Shown here: positions 1-5,715 of the stretch, one piece after another
How the letters are laid out: each line of letters begins with the position of its first letter
How positions within the stretch are numbered: position 1 is the stretch's first letter
Assembly: GCA_900549235.1 (NCBI GenBank)
Contig: URNT01000062.1
Location: 1-12,405 of the forward strand
Origin: an uncultured Clostridium sp.
Lineage (GTDB): Bacteria; Bacillota; Clostridia; Lachnospirales; Lachnospiraceae
Direction of reading: 5' to 3'
DNA: 12,405 bases
Notes under the pieces: generated by a model
Told to the model about the DNA's origin: nothing
Databases searched by the model: none
What the model saw: only the letters and a program-made list of their open reading frames with translations
Program-made: the position numbers and the translations under genes

Positions 1-31
1 CAGCCCCAATCATTATCATAGAAGATCTTAA

Positions 32-121
32 TTACAGACTTTTCTTCACACGCTCTGCACTCCCAGACGTTGCATTCTGTGGCTTATCCCTTGATTTAAA
101 AATTCCTGATAAAATTCCCAC
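32..121 (-). pseudogene. N-terminal fragment of a phage portal protein (HK97 type)
   Basis: A 29-codon reading frame opens with GTG (119-121), with a GGGAG ribosome site 8 bases upstream; a TTG one codon earlier is also possible. The peptide begins MGILSGIFKSRDKPQNATSG, which resembles the extreme N-terminus of HK97-type portal proteins from Clostridia prophages. It then runs through ERVKKSL to a TAA stop, where a portal of about 400 residues should continue. The next gene upstream in phage order is the large terminase subunit at 2394-3905, which is what normally precedes a portal gene, so position supports the call. After the stop another frame reads IKIFYDNDWG, which I do not recognise. The gene is either deleted and fused to foreign sequence or frameshifted. 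The assignment rests on a short match from memory plus gene order. Confidence 0.5.
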
Positions 122-162
122 CAAAATCACTCCCTTTATTTCTCTGCTAAATTTGGCATAAT

Positions 163-186
163 AAAAGAGCCGATTTCTCGACTCTT
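163..186 (-). terminator. Rho-independent terminator of the cargo operon
   Basis: On the minus strand a 9-bp stem (165-173 with 178-186, one U-G pair) closes a GAAA tetraloop and is followed by TTTTATTAT. It lies about 100 bases after the PIN-like gene stop and just before the portal fragment. It would therefore end the three-gene cargo transcript and insulate the phage genes. Confidence 0.7.
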
Positions 187-195
187 GCAATGGAT

Positions 196-256
196 ATAGC
201 ATTGGGGAACAAATTCGTAATTTGTAACGAGATTTGTTCCCCAATATGAATGCTAT
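196..256. repeat. Long hairpin in the 3' region of the cargo operon
   Basis: A perfect 14-bp inverted repeat pairs 201-214 (ATTGGGGAACAAAT) with 232-245. Inside it four more pairs (215-218 with 227-230) form past a one-base bulge, leaving an 8-base loop. Outside it ATAGC (196-200) can pair with GCTAT (252-256) across extra bases. Neither side has a T-run, so it is not a standard terminator. It would be transcribed between the PIN-like gene and the terminator at 163-186. Confidence 0.7.
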
Positions 257-288
257 TTAATATTCTATTGTTTCTGTTTTCGTATTTA

Positions 289-1131
289 CTAAAAAATAAT
301 ATGAACCGATGTATCCTGAACCAATTCTAAAAATAAATCATTATCAACCACTTCCGTTACTAAAATCACGGAATGGTCATCTTGTACTTTACTGTAAGTA
401 ATCTTACGTATATCCTTCCTGTAATCTCCCAAATTTTCAATGCTTATTTTCCCATCACGGAAAAGCTGACAAAGAATAGCATCATTGCTCTTATACGAAA
501 CCGGTACCGGCGTCCTTGAAGTAAATATTTCTCTTAAACTGGCCTCGGCTTTATGCTGGAACTCATAAGTATCACTATCTTGTGAATATATAGTCAGCGC
601 CTCCGTCTCCAGATAATACCAAGAAACCACTTCTGCCAAAATTGTGATAGAAACCTCTCCGGCATTCTTCTTTTTTATTCTGCCCGAAGATAACATCTGA
701 CCTGGAATCGGCCACTCGTCATAAAGCTTATTAATCCAATCTTTGTATGCATCCATATCAAGTACATCTGCCTTTTCCACAAAGCGACGCAAATAGCTTT
801 TAATTCTTCCGATCTGATATGTAGACGCAAGAACAATCTGATACAGATTACCTTCCTCATTGTTTGTAAGATTCGAGTAATCTTCTTCTGCGATACTATG
901 TATCGGATATCCAAGCTCAATCAGTTTTTGCAAATAATTTGCTCTGCCTTCAGCATCATTGATTTCCACCAGTACCCATTCTGGAATAAGAATCAAATCA
1001 TAATCTTTCAAAATATCATCTGACGGTATTCCTTTTGCTTCAAGCCCCTGCATAAATGAAATGGATGATGTGTCTAAAAGGGCGATATGCTTTTTATTAT
1101 CAATATTTGCAATTCTCGTTATAGTCATCAT
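289..1131 (-). CDS. PIN-like domain protein, probable nuclease effector
   Basis: A 280-residue protein with a PIN-like arrangement of acidic residues. HIALLDTSSISF carries D20 at the end of the first strand, WVLVEI carries E56, AGEVSITILAEV (E159) resembles the conserved GE helix of PIN nucleases, and YSQDSDTY (D185, D187) resembles the last acidic pair. PIN folds are metal-dependent RNases, used as toxins in VapC-type systems. At 280 residues it is twice a usual VapC, so the remaining sequence (about 60-150 and 200-280) probably adds a separate region that I cannot name. Its ATG overlaps the stop of the ImmA/IrrE gene as ATGA (1128-1131), which suggests translational coupling, with a GGAAGG ribosome site just upstream. 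It is the last gene of the operon. No signal peptide or membrane segment is seen. The nuclease role is inferred from motifs only. Confidence 0.65.
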   Translation of the reverse strand: MMTITRIANIDNKKHIALLDTSSISFMQGLEAKGIPSDDILKDYDLILIPEWVLVEINDAEGRANYLQKLIELGYPIHSIAEEDYSNLTNNEEGNLYQIVLASTYQIGRIKSYLRRFVEKADVLDMDAYKDWINKLYDEWPIPGQMLSSGRIKKKNAGEVSITILAEVVSWYYLETEALTIYSQDSDTYEFQHKAEASLREIFTSRTPVPVSYKSNDAILCQLFRDGKISIENLGDYRKDIRKITYSKVQDDHSVILVTEVVDNDLFLELVQDTSVHIIF

Positions 1132-1910
1132 TCGCCCTTCCTCGTAATCATAGAGATTTCTTTCATAATATTTACCAGAAATTCTTCATTATCTTTATGG
1201 TAATTAAGTTCCGGATTCGTGGCTTTACTTCTTCTTATCCGTTCCTGCAAGGACGATGCGTTGATTACATAGGATGGTTTTACCAGACTATCATCCAGAC
1301 CAAGTTCCTGAAATCTTTGTGGCATATCCTCAAATTCCAAGTCAAAAACTTCCTTAATTCTTTTCGCCAGTGTTTCATTTTCGCTCTGAATCGCATATTC
1401 ATAAAGAGAAACCAACACTGCTTTATAGGTCGCCTGAAATGCTGACATACAGAGGAATATTTTTGAAACAAAATCCATCTCAGGAAGTTCTATAAAATAT
1501 CTGTCAACGCCCGCCAAAAGCATACTTGCTGCAAAGCATTCAGCTTTTCGTTCCTCCATCGTATTATCTCTTTCAATAAAATGGTCAAATGACACTTTAT
1601 CAAAAATAAGATGATAGATTTCATGCCATGCTGCAAAATATTGATTTGCACGTGGCAGTGCTGTATTAAGGACAGGTATTATTTTCCCGTTTTTTACAAA
1701 AATTGCTCCACTCCAAAATTTGTCTTCAATAGGCATCTGAATCAAACCAAACCCCTGTAAAATCAGCAAAGCAAGCTGCGGTCTTGATGCAACCTTCATA
1801 ATTGCAGGATTCATCTGCAATTTCATTGTCTGCCCCAACACTTCATCTCTAATTTCATTATTCTTTTTTATAACTAAATCTATATTCGCAGCAGTTATTA
1901 ATTCACTCAT
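1128..1910 (-). CDS. ImmA/IrrE family metallo-endopeptidase
   Basis: A 260-residue protein with the zinc-peptidase signature AWHEIYH (H96, E97, H100). About 20 residues later EERKAECFAASMLL matches the family pattern E-x-x-A-x-x-F-A-x-x-L-L and supplies the likely third zinc ligand, E120. Members such as ImmA of ICEBs1 and IrrE of Deinococcus cleave or inactivate a partner XRE-type repressor and so switch on its regulon. The gene starts 12 bases after the XRE gene stop with an AAGGA ribosome site, and its end overlaps the PIN-like gene by four bases. The likely substrate is therefore the protein encoded just upstream. Residues 140-260 are predicted largely helical and may sense the trigger; nothing in them identifies the signal. 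It is a cytosolic protein without a signal peptide. The family call is firm; the partner and trigger are inferred. Confidence 0.85.
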   Translation of the reverse strand: MSELITAANIDLVIKKNNEIRDEVLGQTMKLQMNPAIMKVASRPQLALLILQGFGLIQMPIEDKFWSGAIFVKNGKIIPVLNTALPRANQYFAAWHEIYHLIFDKVSFDHFIERDNTMEERKAECFAASMLLAGVDRYFIELPEMDFVSKIFLCMSAFQATYKAVLVSLYEYAIQSENETLAKRIKEVFDLEFEDMPQRFQELGLDDSLVKPSYVINASSLQERIRRSKATNPELNYHKDNEEFLVNIMKEISMITRKGE

Positions 1911-1922
1911 ACATGCACATCC

Positions 1923-2291
1923 TTAATAATATATTTCACACAGATCAATAACATCAAGAAGCAGGTTATACTGTTTCTTCGCTGTTTCGCTCATTTCATG
2001 TTCCAAAGGGGCATTCTGTGAAAACACTGTTGCTGTAACCGGCTTAGTAGATGCAGAATGGTAAAGCAACAACTCTTCTACCGACATATTCAACACTTTC
2101 AAAATCTTCTGCAGATGACGATCAAATGTACTTTTGTTATCAACAGCACCATTTAACAATCTATCCAGGGTCGGACGTGATATATCCGCCTTACCAGCAA
2201 AGGACACTTTCGTGTAACCTTTATCTCTGATACACTCTTTTAACTTTGAAGCCACCAGACTTCTTTGTTCAAATAATTCATCAAACCTCAT
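1923..2291 (-). CDS. XRE-type helix-turn-helix regulator
   Basis: A 122-residue protein whose N-terminal part (about 12-75) reads as an XRE/Cro-like DNA-binding domain. KVSFAGKADISRPTLDRLLNG (residues 28-48, first residues quoted in part) carries the turn and recognition helix, followed by the closing helices to MSVEELL. The C-terminal 45 residues, including LEHEMSETAKKQYNLLLDVI, form a probable helix for dimerisation or for contact with the protease. The start is fixed by AGGAGG at 2302-2307, eight bases before the ATG, and by a consensus promoter upstream. As first gene of the cassette it is the likely autoregulator, repressing its own promoter until the adjacent ImmA/IrrE protein inactivates it. 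It could alternatively act as the antitoxin for the PIN-like protein. No operator was identified with certainty. Confidence 0.8.
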   Translation of the reverse strand: MRFDELFEQRSLVASKLKECIRDKGYTKVSFAGKADISRPTLDRLLNGAVDNKSTFDRHLQKILKVLNMSVEELLLYHSASTKPVTATVFSQNAPLEHEMSETAKKQYNLLLDVIDLCEIYY

Positions 2292-2322
2292 TGTGATGAC
2301 CTCCTTCTATTTTCTCACCATT

Positions 2323-2351
2323 ATTATATGCCAAAACGAAGGATTTATCAA
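2323..2351 (-). promoter_or_regulatory. Consensus promoter of the XRE-ImmA/IrrE-PIN operon
   Basis: On the minus strand TTGATA (2346-2351) and a perfect TATAAT (2323-2328) are separated by 17 bases. The predicted start of transcription is near 2316, about 25 bases before the XRE gene start codon. This promoter lets the cassette be expressed independently of phage late transcription. Confidence 0.8.
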
Positions 2352-2357
2352 TATGCT

Positions 2358-2376
2358 TGTAAAATATTTTTTTACA
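2358..2376. promoter_or_regulatory. Inverted repeat upstream of the cargo promoter, possible operator
   Basis: TGTAAAA (2358-2364) and TTTTACA (2370-2376) form a 7-bp inverted repeat with a 5-base centre, just upstream of the -35 box and just past the terminase stop. A dimeric XRE-type protein could bind it. The region is very AT-rich, so chance symmetry is possible. Confidence 0.3.
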
Positions 2377-2393
2377 TTTTAACATTTTTCTAC

Positions 2394-3905
2394 TCAGATA
2401 AACAGGATACCTCTTTCATCATAAACAGATGCTGTAACATCATTCCCACATCGAATTGCCCTGTCTAATCCCATAATCGTTGCAATAGCACCGTCAATTT
2501 TCTCCGTATATTTTTCTTTATCTGCTTTAATATTTCCCTCCGGATCATTACGAATATAAATATTATCCATCATCCAGCGAAGAACCAGATGCCCTCCATG
2601 AGCCAACTTTTTTTCTAATGTCAGTTTCATCAGTTCCTTTGTCGGCGGAGACGTATCCTTAAATCCCTGTCCGAAAGGAACTACTGTAAATCCCATACCT
2701 TCCAGATTCTGTACCATCTGAACAGCACCCCAACGGTCAAATGCAATTTCCCGGATGTTAAATCTCTCACCGAATCGTTCAACGAATCTTTCAATGTATC
2801 CATAATGAACCACGTTTCCTTCTGCGGTATGCAGATATCCCTGTCTTTCCCAGACATCATATGGAACAGGATCTCTGCGTACCCTTAATTCCAAAGTATC
2901 TTCCGGAATCCAAAAGTAAGGTAGTACAACAAACCTGTCATCTTCGTCCTGTGGTGGAAACACTAAGACAAATGCCGTAATGTCCGTAGTGGAGGATAAG
3001 TCCAAACCACCATAACATACACGGCCTTCCAAATCGTCTTCATTTACAGGGAATGCACAAGTATCCCATTTCTCCATCGGCACCCAACGGACTGCCTGTT
3101 TTACCCATTGGTTCAATCTCAACTGCCTGAATGCGTTTTCCTCTCCCGGATCCGTCCAGTCATCATTCTCATCAGCACCATAAATCCCAAGATAGAATGT
3201 CGGATCAATCTTCCGCCCCTCAATAATATCCTTTGCTTTCTGGTGTGTTTCATAACAGATACTGTTGGTATCGGTGCCTGCTGTTGTAATCAAAAAATAC
3301 AAAGGCTGAGTTCTGGCATCTCTGGAACCCTTTGTCATTACATCAAACAACTTTCGATTCGGTTGGGTATGCAACTCATCAAATACTACTCCATGAATGT
3401 TGAAACCATGCTTAGAATAGGCTTCAGTCGACAACACCTGATAAAAGCTGTTGGTCGGCTGATACACAATCCGTTTCTGTGGAGCAAGTATTTTTACTCT
3501 TTTATTCAATACCGAACACATTCTTACCATGTCCGCCGCAACTTCAAATACAATGGAGGCCTGCTGCCTGTCTGCAGCACAGCCATAAACCTCCGCACGT
3601 TCTTCCCCATCGCCACAGGTAAGGAGAAGCGCGACTGCTGCCGCCAATTCTGATTTTCCCATTTTCTTAGGAATCTCGATGTATGCCGTATTGAACTGCC
3701 GATACCCGTTGGGCTTTACCGTACCAAACACATCTCGGACAATCTGCTCCTGCCAGTCAATCAACTCAAATGGCTTGCCCGCCCAAGTGCCCTTGGTATG
3801 GCACAGACATTCAATAAAGGAAACTGCGTAATCTGCCAATTCCTCATTATAAGCAGAGTCCTTCGCCTTGAATTTGGTCGGCTGGTACTTCTTTAATTTT
3901 CTCAA
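2394..3905 (-). CDS. terL: Phage terminase large subunit, internally deleted
   Basis: A 503-residue Terminase_1-type ATPase/nuclease that would package phage DNA into the prohead. From the chosen start, the Walker A motif is PKKMGKSEL (about 79-87), Walker B is VVFDEL (about 173-178), the coupling motif is LITTAGTD (about 206-213) and the nuclease domain opens with GGLDLSS (about 299-305), followed by AFDRWG and DGAIATIM. TTG at 3903-3905 is preferred because GGAGGTG (3911-3917) sits five bases before it; an ATG at 3939-3941 lies inside a terminator-like hairpin. The linker reads DDWTDP then GEENAFRQLRLN. The ANPSLG segment that this family usually carries between these blocks is missing, which suggests an in-frame loss of roughly 25-30 codons near 3147. 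The C-terminus looks intact. The gene is open but probably belongs to a defective prophage. No small terminase subunit gene is recognisable upstream. Confidence 0.88.
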   Translation of the reverse strand: MRKLKKYQPTKFKAKDSAYNEELADYAVSFIECLCHTKGTWAGKPFELIDWQEQIVRDVFGTVKPNGYRQFNTAYIEIPKKMGKSELAAAVALLLTCGDGEERAEVYGCAADRQQASIVFEVAADMVRMCSVLNKRVKILAPQKRIVYQPTNSFYQVLSTEAYSKHGFNIHGVVFDELHTQPNRKLFDVMTKGSRDARTQPLYFLITTAGTDTNSICYETHQKAKDIIEGRKIDPTFYLGIYGADENDDWTDPGEENAFRQLRLNQWVKQAVRWVPMEKWDTCAFPVNEDDLEGRVCYGGLDLSSTTDITAFVLVFPPQDEDDRFVVLPYFWIPEDTLELRVRRDPVPYDVWERQGYLHTAEGNVVHYGYIERFVERFGERFNIREIAFDRWGAVQMVQNLEGMGFTVVPFGQGFKDTSPPTKELMKLTLEKKLAHGGHLVLRWMMDNIYIRNDPEGNIKADKEKYTEKIDGAIATIMGLDRAIRCGNDVTASVYDERGILFI

Positions 3906-3910
3906 ATGAT

Positions 3911-3917
3911 CACCTCC
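3911..3917 (-). promoter_or_regulatory. Strong ribosome binding site that sets a TTG start for terL
   Basis: GGAGGTG on the minus strand lies five bases before TTG (3903-3905). No comparable site precedes the in-frame ATG at 3939-3941, so the shorter TTG-initiated protein is preferred. Confidence 0.75.
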
Positions 3918-3924
3918 AAGGCAT

Positions 3925-3951
3925 AAAAAATGACCTGCCATCTGGCAAGCC
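3925..3951 (-). terminator. Terminator-like hairpin just upstream of terL
   Basis: On the minus strand an 8-bp stem GGCTTGCC/GGCAGGTC (3944-3951 with 3932-3939, one G-U pair) with a 4-base loop is followed by A and six T's (3925-3930). It ends only about eight bases before the terL ribosome site. It may terminate the upstream transcript or attenuate terL. A weaker 5-bp hairpin (GAGCC/GGCTC, 3976-3988) lies just before it. Confidence 0.55.
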
Positions 3952-4012
3952 TTACGATTTCTTCTACGAGAGAAAGAGCCATCGGCTCAATCTCAATGCT
4001 ATTCTACTTTAC

Positions 4013-4150
4013 TTAAGCATTCTTTTCTTTCCAATCTTGATACTCGCTTTCCAGTTCTGCTTCTTCGATAATCTGGTAAGCGGAGAAAAAACGTTCGCGC
4101 TGTCTTTCAATCTCCTCTTCAGTGTAACACTCCGCTTTCTTCATATCCAT
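4013..4150 (-). CDS. Small ORF of unknown function, 45 residues, possibly a remnant
   Basis: A 45-residue, highly charged and probably helical reading frame starting MDMKKAECYTEEEIERQRER and ending DWKEKNA. I do not recognise it. It has no convincing ribosome site. It lies in the same frame as the HNH remnant, immediately after that gene's TAG stop (4166-4168), and 60 bases before the terminator-like hairpin ahead of terL. It could be a genuine small phage protein, the tail of a lost gene such as the missing small terminase subunit, or chance. The acidic-basic composition is unlike random AT-rich sequence, which is the main reason for listing it. Confidence 0.35.
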   Translation of the reverse strand: MDMKKAECYTEEEIERQRERFFSAYQIIEEAELESEYQDWKEKNA

Positions 4151-4165
4151 ATAAGCATCCAATTT

Positions 4166-4665
4166 CTAATCAATATTTATCTTCCATATATCATATCCCT
4201 GCAGCTGTGCAGACTCATATATTGGTTTTAAATTGTGACTTAGAATATTAATAAATTGCATATCCGAATTTGCGGGAATATATAAATTCTCTGAAGCCCA
4301 GATTGCATTAAGATTATTTTTTCTACACCTCTCAAATTTACGAATCAAAATTGGTGATTTCCTTGATGAGTCTTCTGGAAAAATCAACCCATACAAATAA
4401 AACTGTTATCTTGCAAACGGCCCAAAAAACTTATCCCAGGAAGGTAATCTATTATTTTTACTGGAATTCAACGAGCCGCGCAAGGGGGTAGATTCCACAA
4501 CTCGTCATTCGAAATATAAGATCTTGGAACAAAATGATCTATGGACAATGCTTCTATCGGAATATCATGACCTGTATATATTTCCTCGTTCGGATAACCA
4601 CAAAAAAAGCCACCACTTTCTGCGCTGTTTTGAAGGGATGTGGAATTAAGTCTTTCATACTGACT
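4166..4665 (-). pseudogene. Broken HNH endonuclease gene
   Basis: Conceptual translation gives a recognisable HNH nuclease in two frames. The first part (4665-4468) reads YERLNSTSLQNS, then a zinc-ribbon-like FFCGYPN, then SIDHFVPRSYISNDELWNL with the catalytic histidine, and stops at TGA (4468-4470). A one-base shift recovers LNSSKNNRLPSWDKFF (4471 onward) with the second half of the HNH motif. A TAA at 4406-4408 interrupts, and the frame then continues as LYGLIFPEDSS through NNLNAIWASENLYIP to LKPIYESAQLQGYDIW and a TAG at 4166-4168. Further upstream an in-frame TAA at 4666-4668 cuts off the N-terminal half, which is not recognisable. There are thus at least three disabling lesions. HNH enzymes near terminase genes can help phage packaging or can belong to restriction systems; here the gene is dead. 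Confidence 0.75.
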
Positions 4666-4693
4666 TTACTCTTTCAATTCACGAATGTCTTAT

Positions 4694-4723
4694 TTGCCGC
4701 ATCATTAAAACTGATGTTATAAG
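4694..4723 (+). promoter_or_regulatory. Weak promoter-like sequence ahead of the structured element
   Basis: TTGCCG (4694-4699) and TATAAG (4718-4723) are 18 bases apart on the plus strand. If active, transcription would begin near 4730 and run into the inverted repeats that follow. The match is moderate and lies in AT-rich decayed sequence. Confidence 0.25.
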
Positions 4724-4920
4724 TTGTGCTCGGGAGCGCGTTTGAAAATTGCTTTTTGTCAGATGTGCGTCACACTTTATGTGACACCGTAGACGCCCCG
4801 TGGAGATCCCGGCCGGATGAAGGAGGCGTAAGTGGGCTACGCTGACTGAATCCGGCCTAAATATACCGAAAAGCAGGGCGTGCAGATGGCGGAAATGAAT
4901 TTTAAAACAGGCTCTAGCCA
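4719..4920. repeat. Structured non-coding element, possible dispersed repeat or RNA
   Basis: This segment has no convincing gene and an obvious secondary structure. GTCACA (4769-4774) and TGTGAC (4780-4785) form a perfect hairpin. GGCCGGAT and ATCCGGCC (about 4811-4858) form a perfect 8-bp outer stem that encloses a second stem, GGCGTA with TACGCT. The segment ends in GGCT-CT-AGCC (4911-4920). A 90-codon minus-strand ORF across it reads through both halves of the repeats and looks spurious. Composition is richer in GC than the prophage remnant on its left. The element sits exactly between the remnant and the core genes. I recall similar-looking segments between genes in Lachnospiraceae, but I cannot confirm that here. 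Confidence 0.45.
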
Positions 4921-4943
4921 TCACTCTGACTCCTTGATATAAT
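4915..4943 (+). promoter_or_regulatory. Probable promoter of the acetyltransferase gene
   Basis: A perfect TATAAT (4938-4943) has TAGCCA (4915-4920, four of six matches to the -35 consensus) 17 bases upstream. The predicted start is near 4950, leaving a leader of about 55 bases with GGAGG at 4993-4997. Confidence 0.55.
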
Positions 4944-5005
4944 AGATACACAGTCCCTCACCCCAAAAATTCCCACCCTAAAACAAAAAAACGGAGGAAT
5001 AACAC

Positions 5006-5635
5006 ATGAACACCCCACCCACCCCATCCATGGCCAAACGCCGCGCTGCCGGCTTACTGTGGACCGATACAGCTGAATCGATGAAACAGCAGATCTATGC
5101 CCGAAACCTATGCCAGGATTTCAACCAAACAAGAGCCGGAGAAACTGAAAAGAGAAAAGAAATCCTGAAACATTTACTTAAATCCTGCGGAAATGACGTA
5201 TGGATCGAGCCGCCTCTGACGCTTGCCATAGGAAATACGGTTTCCATTGGAGAGGGAACCTACATCAATTCCAACCTTACCTTAGTAGATGATTTTGAAA
5301 TAGAGATCGGAAAGGGCGTTTTGATCGCGCCAAATGTTACCATCACCGCCACCCATCATCCCATGCATTATAAGGCCCGTCAGCATGGGGAAATGTATTG
5401 CAGGAAGGTTGTAATCGAGGATTTTGTATGGATTGGAAGCAATGTGGTGGTCTGCGCCGGTGTGACCATTGGAAAAGGCGCGGTGATCGGCGCTGGAAGT
5501 GTTGTTACCAGAAGCATCCCGCCCATGTGCTTTGCGGCAGGTGTTCCCTGTAAGGTGATCCGGGAAATTACAGAGGAGGATCTGCATGAATTTGAACCGA
5601 TTCCAGAAGATCCGGGCAGTGAAAAGCAGCCGTAA
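5006..5635 (+). CDS. maa: Maltose/galactoside O-acetyltransferase family protein
   Basis: A 209-residue acyltransferase that would transfer acetyl from acetyl-CoA to a sugar hydroxyl in the cytoplasm. The N-terminal maltose-acetyltransferase cap (about 9-60, with MAKRRAAGLLWTDTAE and ARNLCQDFN) is followed by a left-handed beta-helix of hexapeptide repeats, for example IGKGVLIAPNVTI and IGSNVVVCAGVTIGKGAVIG. The catalytic histidine lies in TATHHPMH (H118 by position in the T-x-H-P pattern). The late PPMCFAAGVPCKVIRE segment is the usual CoA-side motif. The length is slightly above the family norm of 185-205. The ATG is supported by GGAGG eight bases upstream. The gene is monocistronic, flanked by its own promoter and by a bidirectional terminator. 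The natural acceptor sugar cannot be deduced, so the symbol marks family and not proven substrate. Confidence 0.85.
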   Translation: MNTPPTPSMAKRRAAGLLWTDTAESMKQQIYARNLCQDFNQTRAGETEKRKEILKHLLKSCGNDVWIEPPLTLAIGNTVSIGEGTYINSNLTLVDDFEIEIGKGVLIAPNVTITATHHPMHYKARQHGEMYCRKVVIEDFVWIGSNVVVCAGVTIGKGAVIGAGSVVTRSIPPMCFAAGVPCKVIREITEEDLHEFEPIPEDPGSEKQP

Positions 5636-5657
5636 TAGATTCGGACCACATGAAAAA

Positions 5658-5711
5658 TGTCCCGTAAAGCAGGTCAGACTACGGCCTCCTTTACGGGACA
5701 GATTTTTTTTT
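5658..5711. terminator. Bidirectional terminator between maa and gpmI
   Basis: A perfect 12-bp stem pairs TGTCCCGTAAAG (5658-5669) with CTTTACGGGACA (5689-5700), with an extra AGG/CCT pairing inside. Nine T's follow on the plus strand (5703-5711), and five A's precede the stem (5653-5657), which gives a T-run for the minus strand. It can therefore end both the acetyltransferase and glycolytic transcripts. Confidence 0.9.
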
Positions 5712-5715
5712 GATA

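Noticed and set aside
32..244. Full 70-codon minus-strand ORF starting at 244
   Set aside because: Its first 40 codons run through the hairpin and terminator and look non-coding; only the last 29 codons resemble a portal start with its own ribosome site.
3108..3653. 181-codon plus-strand ORF
   Set aside because: It is antisense to terL and shows no domain or ribosome site.
4679..4951. 90-codon minus-strand ORF
   Set aside because: It spans the inverted repeats of the structured element, has no ribosome site and no recognisable domain; it is probably a chance frame in a repeat.
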